NCBI RefSeq assembly: GCF_029589055.1
Contig: NZ_JARQZP010000003.1
Location: 62,001-126,000, forward strand
Length of the DNA stretch: 64,000 nt
Direction: 5' to 3'
Origin: Vibrio hannami
GTDB taxonomy: Bacteria > Pseudomonadota > Gammaproteobacteria > Enterobacterales > Vibrionaceae
Made by a program: the position numbers and the translations under genes. The notes beneath the pieces were generated by a model. It was not told where the DNA came from, ran no database searches, and was given only the letters and a program-made list of their open reading frames with translations. Of this stretch, positions 17,622 to 28,192 are shown piece by piece; position 1 is the first letter of the stretch; each line of letters begins with the position of its first letter.

Positions 17622-18278
17622 TTAAACAACAGTAACAACGTCTTCTTGAGCCAAGCGAGCTTTTGGTGGACCGAAGTTCCAGTCTTCAGCATCTTTGCGG
17701 TAACCCATCGCTAGTGCAACGTCACATACATGACCGTCAAGCTCTTCACCGAACAGCTCAGTTAGCATTGCAGCGTCAACACCTTCCATTGGAGTAGAGT
17801 CGATACCAAGGCGAGCAAGTACGTGTAGGATGTTACCCAGAGCAATATATACCTGAGCCTTAGTCCAGCCACCGTTGTAGCCGCTCTCATCAGTGTTCAT
17901 TTCGGCAAAAGCATATGCACCCATAAATTGATCGTACATGTCTGCAGGCAGGTGACCTGAGCTTACTTCTGCATCAACACGCTTGCTGAACTTCTCTTTA
18001 GTGAACTTAGGATCGTAAGCCAGAAGAAGAGTGTGAGAAGCTTCTTTTGCGTGTGGCTGGTTGAACTGAAAGTTATTAGCGTAAGAATCGTGCATGCGCT
18101 GTTTTGCTTCGTCACTTTCAACGATTACGAATTTCCAAGGCTGAGAGTTGATAGAAGAAGCAGAAAGACGAAGAGCTTCCTTGATTACTTCCATATCTTC
18201 AGCTGAGATACGCTTGTCAGCGTCGTATTTTTTAGCGGTGTAACGGCTATGCAGATCTTTAATGATTTGATGAGACAC
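17622..18278 (-). CDS. nfsB: NfsB-type NAD(P)H nitroreductase / flavin reductase
   Basis: A 218-residue FMN-dependent nitroreductase. Family features are RYTAKKYD at the N terminus, the FMN-contact segment LSASSINSQPWKFV, KAQVYIALGNIL, the ST-PMEG motif near residue 165 and the final basic/PP segment GPPKARL. It reduces nitroaromatics, quinones and flavins with NAD(P)H. The start is a GTG at 18278 with AGGAG six bases upstream. It is monocistronic; the nearest regulator is the TetR gene 550 bases away, with no matching operator here. Confidence 0.88.
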   Translation of the reverse strand: MSHQIIKDLHSRYTAKKYDADKRISAEDMEVIKEALRLSASSINSQPWKFVIVESDEAKQRMHDSYANNFQFNQPHAKEASHTLLLAYDPKFTKEKFSKRVDAEVSSGHLPADMYDQFMGAYAFAEMNTDESGYNGGWTKAQVYIALGNILHVLARLGIDSTPMEGVDAAMLTELFGEELDGHVCDVALAMGYRKDAEDWNFGPPKARLAQEDVVTVV

Positions 18279-18425
18279 TGTCTTCTCCTGGTTATGCTGT
18301 TTGGCTAAAAAGAGTAAATACTCTGTTATCTTTTAAAGCCATTATAGGAGCTTAGAAGAGATGAAAAAGATGCTAATGGTTGAATGACTTTCTCCTTTTC
18401 ATTGATAATTGGCCGTAAATGAAAT

Positions 18426-18450
18426 CAGGGAAGCAAATAATGCTTCCCTG
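18426..18450 (-). terminator. Probable terminator of the DcuC-family gene
   Basis: A 10-bp perfect stem (18426-18435 with 18441-18450), loop AATAA. Reading the minus strand it is followed by ATTTCATTTA. It lies 26 bases beyond the stop of the transporter gene. Confidence 0.65.
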
Positions 18451-18476
18451 TTTACGTTGTATTAGCGGATTGCTGC

Positions 18477-19844
18477 TTATGCAGACATTGGCACCAATAC
18501 CAGAGTTCCGAATATCACGGTGATCAAGCCAGCCAAAACAGGAACAGATGTACGTTTAACCACTTCAAATGGAGAAATCTTACCCATTCCTGATGTTGCT
18601 ACGATAACACCGGAAACCGGAGAAATTGTGCGACCCAGATTTGAAGCCTGAAGCATAGGAATAATCAGGAACGCAGGGTTTAAGCCCATTTTCGCTGCTA
18701 GTGATGGTGCAAGCTCTACGAACGCATAGAATGGAGCATTACCAGAACCTGTTGCGATTGCAGCGGCAACCGTTAAACCAGTCAGAATCAGCATAAGTGC
18801 CACACCGCCTGCACCCGCTTTGTCTGCAAGGTGAAGAAGGTTGTCAATTGCACCAATAGACATCAAGCCTTGTGCGAACACGCCAGCTGCGACTAACAAC
18901 ATTACTACGCCTTTAAAAGCGTCCGCCATTCCCTGATAGCAGGATTCAAGATCTTCCAGTGATTGTTTGCCGTTAAATCGTTTAGTAACGAAGTTTACCA
19001 AGGCGCCCAGGAAGATAGAGCAAACTACAATGGTGTAGATGTCTAACGACAGTCCAGGAATAGTGCGGCCATTGAAAAGGAATACACCGATGATTGGAAG
19101 GAATGGAAGTATGCAGTAGAACGCCGGTGCATCGACTTTAATCGTAGACACATCGACACGCTCCATTGGAGAACTATCTTTTTTGTCCAGATACTTGTTC
19201 CAGAAGAATGCCGCAGCTGCCATGACAATAATGGCACAAATAGAGACAGGCAAAACCGTCTGAACAGCGAATACGTCCAATGCCAATCCTGATTTTTCAG
19301 CGGCAATAACAACGTCGCCGGAGGTTGGAGAAAGGATAATAGCGGCAGGGGAAGCACATACTGCAACCGCAGCCGGGCGCGAAATTCCCATCGCAGTCAT
19401 CATTGGGAATAAAGTCGCCATTAGAAGCACACCAAGACCGGTAGCAGAGCTCACGGCCAGAGACATTAGGCAGGCAACAATGTATGCGGCAACAAGAAGT
19501 ACATAAGGAGACTTAATGAAAGAGAGAGGCTTCGAAAACTGTTTAACTACAACATTGTTTGCACCAATGTGCGTCATATAAGAAGCGAAACCACAAAGTA
19601 GCATGATCTGCATACCCAGACCGCCACCACGATACTGCAGCATATATTTCACGTACTCCAGCGCATCTGTAACCATGTTACCTGTAGAAGCGACTTTAGC
19701 TGGCAAAACGGTGTGACCAAGAATGCCGGTTAGAAGAAGAAGAAAAATACCAGCTGTTAATAAAGTGCCAGCAGGCCTATAACCTTTGACGATAAAATAG
19801 CCGACCGCAATGGTAACGGCTAATCCTATGAATAGTTCCAACAT
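18477..19844 (-). CDS. DcuC-family C4-dicarboxylate transporter
   Basis: A 455-residue inner-membrane carrier with about 12 helices, of the DcuC (C4-dicarboxylate uptake C) type. Recognisable parts are SSATGLGVLLMATLFPMM, SPAAIILSPTSGDVV, ATGSGNAPFYAFVELAP and NLGRTISPVSGVIVATSG. DcuC proteins exchange or export succinate and related acids, mainly under anaerobic conditions. The gene is divergent from another carboxylate carrier (20422), with a 577-base gap between. Confidence 0.9.
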   Translation of the reverse strand: MLELFIGLAVTIAVGYFIVKGYRPAGTLLTAGIFLLLLTGILGHTVLPAKVASTGNMVTDALEYVKYMLQYRGGGLGMQIMLLCGFASYMTHIGANNVVVKQFSKPLSFIKSPYVLLVAAYIVACLMSLAVSSATGLGVLLMATLFPMMTAMGISRPAAVAVCASPAAIILSPTSGDVVIAAEKSGLALDVFAVQTVLPVSICAIIVMAAAAFFWNKYLDKKDSSPMERVDVSTIKVDAPAFYCILPFLPIIGVFLFNGRTIPGLSLDIYTIVVCSIFLGALVNFVTKRFNGKQSLEDLESCYQGMADAFKGVVMLLVAAGVFAQGLMSIGAIDNLLHLADKAGAGGVALMLILTGLTVAAAIATGSGNAPFYAFVELAPSLAAKMGLNPAFLIIPMLQASNLGRTISPVSGVIVATSGMGKISPFEVVKRTSVPVLAGLITVIFGTLVLVPMSA

Positions 19845-20151
19845 GTTAATTTACTCTTAGTGTGAGATTGTATTTGCATAAAACGCCAAGAGCTTACCGA
19901 ATAATTCACGGCTATACGATTTGATAATAGTCGATTCATGATCTGTGACAAAATGTCGATTAAAATAAATTAGACAGTTTATTACTCTGCTAATTGGCTA
20001 ATGTGTGGTTGTTAATATTGAATCACGGTGACTTTAATAAGCATGAGCCTTGTGAATATTTTAATTAGAAGCATTCATTGCAAGAGTGTATCTCCATGAG
20101 ATATTACTTATCTGGTGTGTGATTTTGCATCAGTTTAGCAAGGTAATGGGT
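19845..20151. other. AT-rich intergenic region between two divergent carriers
   Basis: No credible gene in this part. Several AT-rich stretches could hold promoters for the DcuC-family gene, but no well-matched -35/-10 pair or operator stands out. Confidence 0.4.
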
Positions 20152-20307
20152 ATGTCACTTGTGGTGTTATATTGGCAAATTAATCAATTCAACAATCAAA
20201 AAGTATATATTGCGTTAATGAGTGTTGGCCTGGTGTGCTTGTTGTTAATTTTCTGTTTGTTGAATGGTTTTTATTGTGTAAATACATATAAGATTAAGGT
20301 GATTTAG
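20152..20307 (+). CDS. Possible small single-pass membrane protein (51 aa)
   Basis: A short ORF with one strongly hydrophobic segment (IALMSVGLVCLLLIFCLLNG) and a basic C terminus. AAGG lies eight bases before the ATG at 20152. It sits in the long gap before the carboxylate symporter gene and ends inside the CRP-like site. No family is recognised; it may be chance. Confidence 0.3.
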   Translation: MSLVVLYWQINQFNNQKVYIALMSVGLVCLLLIFCLLNGFYCVNTYKIKVI

Positions 20308-20313
20308 ATCACG
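20298..20313. promoter_or_regulatory. CRP-like binding site
   Basis: GGTGA-N6-TCACG, which matches the TGTGA-N6-TCACA consensus in 8 of 10 fixed positions with a perfect GTGA/TCAC core. It lies 109 bases before the symporter ATG, a reasonable place for activation of a carboxylate carrier by cAMP-CRP. Confidence 0.65.
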
Positions 20314-20421
20314 TTTATTATTTTGAGGTGACAAATATCCTTTTTTTACAGGTGTTTCTGCTGATAGCCTCCTGACCTCCTTGAATTGAACTCAAGGGAA
20401 AAACTATAAGGAGTGTTCACA

Positions 20422-21726
20422 ATGAATACCAAGAAACCTATGTCGCTAACCAGCCGTGTCATCATTGGTATGGTAGCGGGTATCTTGACAGGATTTGCTA
20501 TACGCAGCCTCTTTGGCGACAACGGATTTGTCGACGAATATATTGTTAATGGACTATTTGAAGTTGGCGGAAAAATCTTCGTTGCCAGCTTAAAAATGCT
20601 TGTTGTTCCACTGGTGTTTGTTTCACTGGTTTGTGGAACCAGTTCACTAAAAGACTTATCAACCCTAGGCCGAATGGGTGGTAAGACACTGGCATTTTAC
20701 ATCGCCACTACAGCTATCGCTATTACGCTAGCGCTGACTATGGGTAACCTATTCCAGCCGGGCGCTGGTGCTGACCTAACAGCTGCTAGCTCATTTAAGT
20801 CAACTGAAGCACCTTCGTTGGGACAAGTAATCATTGATATGTTCCCAACTAACCCAATTAACGCAATGGCGGAAGGTAACACGCTACAGGTTATCGTTTT
20901 TGCTGTGCTGTTTGGTATCGCAATCAGCGCAGCTGGAAAGCCGGGAGAGCGAGTTGCAGCCATGTTCTCTGACCTGAACGATGTGATCATGAAGCTTGTT
21001 GCTTTGCTAATGAACATTGCTCCGTACGGTGTGTTCTTCCTAATGGCTAAGCTCTTCACTGGCCTGGGACTGGGTGCAATTCTTAATCTGGCGGAGTACT
21101 TCCTGGTACTGGCTGGTACATTGCTTTTGCATGGCCTGGTGACATACAGCCTGATGCTGAAAGGTCTTACTGGTCTAAACCCGATCACCTTCCTGAAGAA
21201 GATGGAAGATGCAATTATGTTTGCGTTTTCAACCGCTTCTTCTGCTGCGACAATCCCAGTTACGATGGAAACAGCGAAGAACCGTATGGGTGTCGCTAAC
21301 CGTATCTCATCTTTTACTGTACCTCTAGGCGCAACTGTGAACATGGACGGTACTGCTATCATGCAGGGTGTGGCGACAGCATTTATTGCTCAGGCGTTTA
21401 ACATTGACCTGACCATGACTGACTATCTAATGGTTATTATGACTGCAACTCTGGCATCTATCGGTACTGCTGGTGTTCCTGGTGTTGGTCTGATCATGCT
21501 TGCAATGGTTCTTAATCAGGTTGGTCTGCCGCTGGAAGGTATTGCACTGATTATGGGTGTTGACCGCTTGTTGGATATGATCCGTACTGCAGTAAACATC
21601 ACGGGTGACTGTGCGGTTTCTATTATCGTTGCCAAGTCTGAAGGTGCGTTGGATATGGAAAGATTCAATGATCCTCAGGCGGGTGAAAAGGAAGAAGAGA
21701 TCCACTTGCACGAGGCAGAAGCCTAG
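20422..21726 (+). CDS. Dicarboxylate/amino acid:cation symporter (DAACS family)
   Basis: A 434-residue sodium- or proton-coupled carrier of the GltP/DctA family. It has about eight helices plus two re-entrant hairpins. Signature segments are FSTASSAATIPVTMET (serine-rich hairpin HP1), GATVNMDGTAIM (helix 7), ASIGTAGVPGVG (HP2) and VDRLLDMIRTAVNITGD (helix 8). The substrate is an acidic amino acid or C4-dicarboxylate; which one cannot be told from sequence. I use the ATG at 20422 with AAGGAG eight bases upstream rather than the GTG at 20413. A CRP-like site precedes it and a perfect terminator follows. Confidence 0.92.
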   Translation: MNTKKPMSLTSRVIIGMVAGILTGFAIRSLFGDNGFVDEYIVNGLFEVGGKIFVASLKMLVVPLVFVSLVCGTSSLKDLSTLGRMGGKTLAFYIATTAIAITLALTMGNLFQPGAGADLTAASSFKSTEAPSLGQVIIDMFPTNPINAMAEGNTLQVIVFAVLFGIAISAAGKPGERVAAMFSDLNDVIMKLVALLMNIAPYGVFFLMAKLFTGLGLGAILNLAEYFLVLAGTLLLHGLVTYSLMLKGLTGLNPITFLKKMEDAIMFAFSTASSAATIPVTMETAKNRMGVANRISSFTVPLGATVNMDGTAIMQGVATAFIAQAFNIDLTMTDYLMVIMTATLASIGTAGVPGVGLIMLAMVLNQVGLPLEGIALIMGVDRLLDMIRTAVNITGDCAVSIIVAKSEGALDMERFNDPQAGEKEEEIHLHEAEA

Positions 21727-21751
21727 CATTAGAAACTATACTCTTCTATGG

Positions 21752-21779
21752 AAAAACGGGGCTTTGTAGCCCCGTTTTT
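21752..21779. terminator. Bidirectional rho-independent terminator
   Basis: A perfect 12-bp stem (21752-21763 with 21768-21779), AAAAACGGGGCT on the left, loop TTGT and T5 on the right. It is symmetrical, so it serves both the symporter and the convergent radical SAM gene. Confidence 0.92.
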
Positions 21780-21801
21780 GGTTTCAGTTATCTCTATGTG
21801 C

Positions 21802-22677
21802 CTACCAGGCGAAGGTCTGAATAACATTTTGCTTTGTCACTGGGTTTGTTGCGATATCACGGTTGATCTTATTCAGAAACGGCTCACGGGCTGCTGGCAT
21901 CATGCCACGCATTGGCGAGATGTTGTTACCATGGTCGCCCCAGTAATAGCATGGAAAGTCATCCATGTTTTCCAGCAAATACTTTTCTTCTTCTAAAATC
22001 TGCAATGGAGTGGGTAGGGTAAACTCTCCTCGTGCTATTTCACGCTCCAGCTCGCTGCCAGGTTGAACAGCCAAAGCCATTGGCGCAATAGCATCAGGCC
22101 TAATAATGTTCAGCAGGCTGGTAGTATTAACAGCGTGTTCCTTCGAGCGCTCTTTGCCACCAAGGCCGAAAATGAACGATGCTAACACTTTGATTCCTGC
22201 TTCGCGTGCCATTGCCATACCTTCGATAGCATGTTCTCGCGTCATTTTCTTTTTGATTTTTTCCAGTACAACGGGATCTCCAGATTCCAGACCAGTGTAT
22301 GCCATAGTGACACCAGCTTCACGAATCTCTTTAAGTTCTGAGATGCTTTTACGTCTGAAATCATTGAATCCTGAGTAAAGCGACAGATTCTTAAGTTCTG
22401 GGAACGTTGCTTTCACCTTCTCAACAACTTTTAGTAAATTTTCTGTTCTCATCGCCATTACGTTGCCATCGATAAGAAAGATCGACTCTACAAACGGGTA
22501 TATGATTCGTGCTTCTTCGATATCTTTAAATACGTCTTCGATGTCGCGTACCTTAAAACGCTTGTCATCGAACATAGTGCAGAAGGTGCATTGATTGTTA
22601 CTACATCCCAGTGTTGTCTGGATTAGTACACTTTCTGCCTCCATCCATGGGCGATAGATTTTACCTTCATAATGCAT
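21802..22677 (-). CDS. Radical SAM protein
   Basis: A 291-residue enzyme with a radical SAM core and little else. The cluster motif reads GCSNNQCTFC, that is C-x4-C-x2-C rather than the usual C-x3-C-x2-C. Later core motifs include LIDGNVMAM, LSLYSGFN, MAYTGLESGD (the GE-like SAM contact) and FIFGLGGKER. It resembles HemN/YgiQ-like radical SAM proteins, but no specific reaction can be assigned. The ATG at 22677 has GAGGA eight bases upstream; a TTG at 22692 would add five residues. It shares a terminator with the convergent symporter gene. Confidence 0.85.
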   Translation of the reverse strand: MHYEGKIYRPWMEAESVLIQTTLGCSNNQCTFCTMFDDKRFKVRDIEDVFKDIEEARIIYPFVESIFLIDGNVMAMRTENLLKVVEKVKATFPELKNLSLYSGFNDFRRKSISELKEIREAGVTMAYTGLESGDPVVLEKIKKKMTREHAIEGMAMAREAGIKVLASFIFGLGGKERSKEHAVNTTSLLNIIRPDAIAPMALAVQPGSELEREIARGEFTLPTPLQILEEEKYLLENMDDFPCYYWGDHGNNISPMRGMMPAAREPFLNKINRDIATNPVTKQNVIQTFAW

Positions 22678-22837
22678 AAGAATTTTCCTCAACTATTTGA
22701 CGAAGAGAGTCTAACAATAGGAACTAATGTTGATAATTGGGGTTGAACCTAAATCAGTTTATAGAACTCGTTGATAATAAAATGGCATTCAGCTACGAGC
22801 TGACTCGTAGCTGAATAGTTGGAACGTGTTAGTTTTG

Positions 22838-23683
22838 TTAGTTAATTTCCTGAACGTTCATCACCAGATCATTCCAATTACGTTGGTTTTCAATGTCGTG
22901 TTCCAGACCTTTTTCATCAGCGATGGTAAAACGCTTGATAGCAGGAGTTTTGCTTGTAGCTTGATATAGCCAGTACGCTTCTGCTTTTAATGCTTCATCA
23001 ATTGGTTTGTCGATTGACTCATATACCGCTTGCTTACATGCATTGATAGATTCCGCCGGGAACTGAGAAATACGCTTCGCCAGTGCATCAACGTATGGAC
23101 CGATCTCGTCTGGGTCTAGTGCCTTGTTGATAGTGCCGTACGCTTCAGCTTCGTCTGCTGTAAAGTCACGAGCGCTAAGAATGATTTCAAGAGCACGACC
23201 AAGACCTGTCTGACGAGCCATACGAGATGCACCACCGCCACATGGAAGAATGCCCATACCAACTTCCATCTGCATGAACTTATATTTGCCGCGAGCAGCA
23301 AAACGCATATCACAAGCCAGTGCGAACTCATGGCCGCCCCCACGAGCGAAACCTTCAAGTTTAGCAATCGTTGCCTGAGGAAGCTTGCTGATGCGCTCAA
23401 GTACAGACTGAAGATCAAGAAGTTGAGCCTCTTCACGAGATACTGCTTCAGTAGACATATCTTTTAGAAGGTTAGTGTCGTAGTGGCACACCCAGATTTC
23501 AGGATTTGCAGATTGGAATACAACCACTTTAACTGAGCGATCACGCTCCAGGCGCATTGCTAGGCCGTTCAGGTCAGCCAGCATCTCTTGACCCTGAACG
23601 TTCACAGAGCCGAAATCAAAAGTTACTGTCAAAATTGCATTTTCTTGTTCTGCTGTAAATGTTGTGTAGCCTTCGTAAGCCAT
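22838..23683 (-). CDS. Enoyl-CoA hydratase/isomerase (crotonase) family protein
   Basis: A 281-residue crotonase-fold protein. The oxyanion-hole segment reads ATIAKLEGFARGGGHEFALACD and the catalytic-loop segment MEVGMGILPCGGGASRMAR, with a Glu in the expected place. The tail is helical, as in hexameric members. No other beta-oxidation gene is near, so the acyl-CoA substrate is open; the divergent LysR gene at 24036 may control it. AAGGA lies nine bases before the ATG. Confidence 0.87.
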   Translation of the reverse strand: MAYEGYTTFTAEQENAILTVTFDFGSVNVQGQEMLADLNGLAMRLERDRSVKVVVFQSANPEIWVCHYDTNLLKDMSTEAVSREEAQLLDLQSVLERISKLPQATIAKLEGFARGGGHEFALACDMRFAARGKYKFMQMEVGMGILPCGGGASRMARQTGLGRALEIILSARDFTADEAEAYGTINKALDPDEIGPYVDALAKRISQFPAESINACKQAVYESIDKPIDEALKAEAYWLYQATSKTPAIKRFTIADEKGLEHDIENQRNWNDLVMNVQEIN

Positions 23684-24035
23684 TTCTATATTCCTTGTAC
23701 CTTGTTGATTTAATGTTTTTCTGAGGAGCTCCTCAGGTTCGGGAAAAAGATTAGCAACGTTTCGAATGGGTGATAATTGAGCAACTAACTAAATGAGTTT
23801 TTAGAAAGTGTTGATAGTTTTAACGTGTCAGAGAGGTAGGTTAACTTGTAATTGGAGCACAAAGACGTTTATTTTCAATGATAACTATAAACTGTTTCGT
23901 TTCTGGTCTTATTGTTTTGTTTTTATTGAATAATATACTCGGACGAGTCATAGACGTTATCAACAATTATAAAGGTAATAGATAGCGTCTTCTTTCTAGT
24001 TTACTCGTTTCAAATACCTACAACTGGACCGGAAA
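23684..24035. other. Divergent regulatory region between the crotonase gene and lysR
   Basis: No gene seen. It contains a perfect 16-base palindrome (23721-23736) close to the crotonase start. The remainder is AT-rich, with no LysR-type repeat that I can fix with confidence. Confidence 0.5.
23721..23736. promoter_or_regulatory. Perfect 16-bp palindrome upstream of the crotonase gene
   Basis: CTGAGGAGCTCCTCAG, centred 45 bases before the crotonase ATG. It is likely an operator or, in RNA, a short 5'-leader hairpin; a terminator is unlikely because no T run follows on the minus strand. Confidence 0.5.
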
Positions 24036-24947
24036 ATGAACATAGAGCACCTGAAACTTTTTGTACGTATAGCCTCCACACACAACATTAGTCAGGCTGG
24101 ACAGGAGTTAGGCCTGTCTCCGGCTGTATCGAGCGCGCATATCAACAAGCTGGAAGAAAACTTGGGTGTTCGACTTGTGCATCGTACTACTCGAAAGGTA
24201 TCTCTAACTGAAGAAGGGATGAACTTTCTGCCTCATGCGGAAGAGGTCATTGCAAGTATTGATGCGGCCAAAGCGTCGGTTGGAAGTGGTAGTCTGCAAC
24301 CTCAAGGCACTCTAAGAATCACCGCACCTGCTTCGTTTGGCCGTATGCACCTGATACCCGCATTGAATGGATTTATGGAGAAGTTTCCCGATATATCTGT
24401 TGATATTCGACTCACTGATTCTATTGTGGATATGATCCAGGGTGGATTTGATGTCGCGATACGTAATGCTGAGCTAAAAGATTCTACACTGATAGCGAGG
24501 AAGATCGCCCCGGACAATAGGGTAATATGCGCCTCTCCGAAGTATCTAAAGGAATATGGTGAGCCGAGAAAACCTGAAGACTTGCATCATCATAAATGTT
24601 TAAAACTGACCGGACTTGAAACCTGGACATTTGATACTCCAGACGGTGCATACCATCTTAAAAACAAGGGTAATTTTAGAGTGGATCATGGCGAAGCCGC
24701 GAGGGATGCATGTGTTAATGGCCTTGGCATCACACTGTGTGCGTCCTGGATTGCTTCTGAGCAATTAAAGAGTGGTGAGCTTGTCCCTATATTAAAAGAT
24801 TACCCACTAATCAGCGATGCAGCACTTTGGATTGTCTACCCTAGCTCTAGGTTACTTGCGCCAAAGGTTCGGGCATTTATCGACTATTTTGCCAGTTACT
24901 ACGGCAATCCTCCGTATTGGGATAGCGATATTGAACACCTAAATTAA
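24036..24947 (+). CDS. LysR-family transcriptional regulator
   Basis: A 303-residue LysR protein. The N-terminal winged helix is typical: LKLFVRIASTHNISQAGQELGLSPAVSSAHINKLEENLGVRLVHRTTRKVSLTEEG, positions 5-61. The periplasmic-binding-protein-like effector domain begins GTLRITAPASFGRMHLIP. It belongs to the CrgA/DsdC-like group with the LRITAPASFG motif. Divergent from the crotonase gene, which it may control; the effector is unknown. Confidence 0.88.
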   Translation: MNIEHLKLFVRIASTHNISQAGQELGLSPAVSSAHINKLEENLGVRLVHRTTRKVSLTEEGMNFLPHAEEVIASIDAAKASVGSGSLQPQGTLRITAPASFGRMHLIPALNGFMEKFPDISVDIRLTDSIVDMIQGGFDVAIRNAELKDSTLIARKIAPDNRVICASPKYLKEYGEPRKPEDLHHHKCLKLTGLETWTFDTPDGAYHLKNKGNFRVDHGEAARDACVNGLGITLCASWIASEQLKSGELVPILKDYPLISDAALWIVYPSSRLLAPKVRAFIDYFASYYGNPPYWDSDIEHLN

Positions 24948-24988
24948 GAAAGGCTGTTTAACTTTCTCGCCGCTCTGAATAACGTACT

Positions 24989-25864
24989 TTACTGCGAAGA
25001 TATATTCCTGGATAAAAAGTCTAGCAGCAATCTAACCTTAGGTGATAGATTTCTGTTCTCCGGGTAAAGTGCCCAGATACCTTCGCGTTCAGCCCGAAAC
25101 GGCTTTAATACTTCAATCAAAGAGCCCGAGTTTATATCATCTGCGACGTAATAGTCGGGTAGTTGAACCAGACCAAGACCACATTTAGCGGCGTCATCCA
25201 AAGCAACGCCGCTATTGCACTTCACTCGACCGGATACGCGCACTGATGTTTCTTTCTTATCAACGATAAAACGCCAGTAGTCAATGGAGCCACTCAAGCA
25301 CTGATGGTTGTTCAGTTCTGATAGGGTGTGAGGTTCACCATATTTTCTAAGGTAGTCTGGACTTGCGCAGACATGTAACTGGCGAGTGGTTAGTCGCCTG
25401 GCGATCATTCGAGAATCTTCTAGCTGACCAAGTCGAATCGCTACGTCTATGCCGCTTTCCAGCAAATCCAGCTTTTGGTTAGTCAGAATTAACTCCAGTT
25501 CAACCTCAGGGTAGGTTTGAAGAAATTTATGAACCAAAGGTGCGATCTGTTTTTCTCCATAGGTAACCGGCGCCGTCATCTTCAATAAGCCTTTTGGATA
25601 AGACTGCATTTGCGTGACGGCAAGTTCAGCCAGCTCTAAGCCTTCAACCAGATGTTTACATTGGTTGAAATAGAGTTGCCCAGCTTCCGTTAAGGTGACC
25701 TTACGAGTGGTGCGGTTTAGCAGTTTGACAGCAAGCCGTTCTTCAAGAGCCGATACACGGCGGCTTACCTGCGCAACAGATGTAGAGAGTTTTTCTGCAG
25801 CTGCGGTAAAGCTGTTTATTTCTGCTACAGCGACGAACTCGGTAACACCTTCCCAATTAGCCAT
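24989..25864 (-). CDS. LysR-family regulator divergent from frmA
   Basis: A 291-residue LysR protein. It begins WEGVTEFVAVAEINSFTAAAEKL with the helix-turn-helix VAQVSRRVSALEERL, and has an effector domain starting LLKMTAPVTYGEKQIAPLV. It is divergent from frmA-fghA with about 200 bases between the starts, the usual arrangement for a LysR-controlled formaldehyde detoxification operon. Direct control is inferred from position only. Confidence 0.88.
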   Translation of the reverse strand: MANWEGVTEFVAVAEINSFTAAAEKLSTSVAQVSRRVSALEERLAVKLLNRTTRKVTLTEAGQLYFNQCKHLVEGLELAELAVTQMQSYPKGLLKMTAPVTYGEKQIAPLVHKFLQTYPEVELELILTNQKLDLLESGIDVAIRLGQLEDSRMIARRLTTRQLHVCASPDYLRKYGEPHTLSELNNHQCLSGSIDYWRFIVDKKETSVRVSGRVKCNSGVALDDAAKCGLGLVQLPDYYVADDINSGSLIEVLKPFRAEREGIWALYPENRNLSPKVRLLLDFLSRNISSQ

Positions 25865-26031
25865 GCTTTGTGCCTTTTACAGTTTTACACCATCAACAAT
25901 AGAACGCTCTATTTTAGTCTATTATTACATATTCGTAAAAATGATTTTCAAAATGATGGGATTATCAGATAAATCGAAATATTTATACTAGTTTTATATC
26001 AATCGAGTGAACGAATAACGCTGTTGGTTAA

Positions 26032-27222
<1,191 letters not shown>

Positions 27223-27301
27223 CTCCATACGGATAAATAACATAGCTATCGCCGCATCTAGAGGCAACATTACATAGATGCGGCACTCTCAGGAGTAAAA
27301 A

Positions 27302-28141
27302 ATGACCCTTGAAAATATCAGCCAGAACAAGGCTTCTGGTGGCTGGCATAAACAGTACTCTCACTATTCGTCGGTACTTAATTGTAAGATGCGATTTGCC
27401 ATTTATACGCCGCCAAAGGCAACGTCAGAAAGCCCGGTTCCGGTTTTGTATTGGCTATCCGGACTTACCTGTACTGATGAAAACTTTATGCAGAAAGCGG
27501 GTGCATTCCGCAAGGCAGCGGAGCTTGGGATTGCTATTGTTGCTATGGATACCAGCCCGCGAGGCGATGACGTTGCGGATGATGATAATTACGACCTTGG
27601 TCAGGGAGCCGGGTTTTATCTGAATGCTACTCAGCACCCCTGGTCTAGCCATTATCACATGTACGATTATGTCATTCAGGAGCTTCCGGATTTAATTGAG
27701 AGCAACTTTCCAGTTTCGTCAATTAAGGCTATTTCTGGTCATAGCATGGGTGGGCACGGTGCGCTAACGATTGGATTAAAAAATCCGAATACGTATCGGT
27801 CGATATCGGCATTTAGTCCTATCAGCAATCCAATGCAGTGCCCATGGGGACAAAAAGCATTTAGTAGCTATCTTGGAACTAATACGGATGACTGGAAACA
27901 GTATGATTCCAGCAAGCTATTAAAGAGTTCGGATTCTAAGTTGCCTATTTTGGTTGATCAGGGCGATGCTGATAATTTTCTTACTGAACAGCTGAAACCA
28001 GAAATGCTCGTAGCGGCAGCGAAAGAGTATGGGGCAGAGTTTGAACTTCGCATTCAGACTGGGTATGACCACAGCTATTACTTTATTTCCAGCTTTATTG
28101 AGGAACACCTGGAGTTTCACTCGCGTTATCTGTTTTCGTAA
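27302..28141 (+). CDS. fghA: S-formylglutathione hydrolase
   Basis: A 279-residue serine hydrolase of the esterase D family that splits S-formylglutathione into formate and glutathione, completing formaldehyde removal. The nucleophile elbow is SGHSMGGHGAL; upstream are LYWLSGLTCTDENFMQKAG and DTSPRGDDV; the catalytic Asp lies in LVDQGDADNFL and the His in YDHSYYFI. It lies 79 bases after frmA with a good SD (AGGAG). Confidence 0.95.
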   Translation: MTLENISQNKASGGWHKQYSHYSSVLNCKMRFAIYTPPKATSESPVPVLYWLSGLTCTDENFMQKAGAFRKAAELGIAIVAMDTSPRGDDVADDDNYDLGQGAGFYLNATQHPWSSHYHMYDYVIQELPDLIESNFPVSSIKAISGHSMGGHGALTIGLKNPNTYRSISAFSPISNPMQCPWGQKAFSSYLGTNTDDWKQYDSSKLLKSSDSKLPILVDQGDADNFLTEQLKPEMLVAAAKEYGAEFELRIQTGYDHSYYFISSFIEEHLEFHSRYLFS

Positions 28142-28151
28142 TTCAGTTCTT

Positions 28152-28183
28152 ATGTCGCCTTTCTATAGCTAGAAAAGCGACAT
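28152..28183. terminator. Hairpin between convergent fghA and yegD
   Basis: A 14-bp stem with one mismatch (28152-28165 with 28170-28183), loop TAGC, followed by ATTTAAC on the plus strand. Probably terminates fghA and possibly yegD as well. Confidence 0.6.
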
Positions 28184-28192
28184 ATTTAACCT

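Noticed and set aside
20697-21362. 221-codon ORF on the minus strand inside the carboxylate symporter gene
   Set aside because: Shadow of a well-supported carrier gene; its composition follows from the sense codons.
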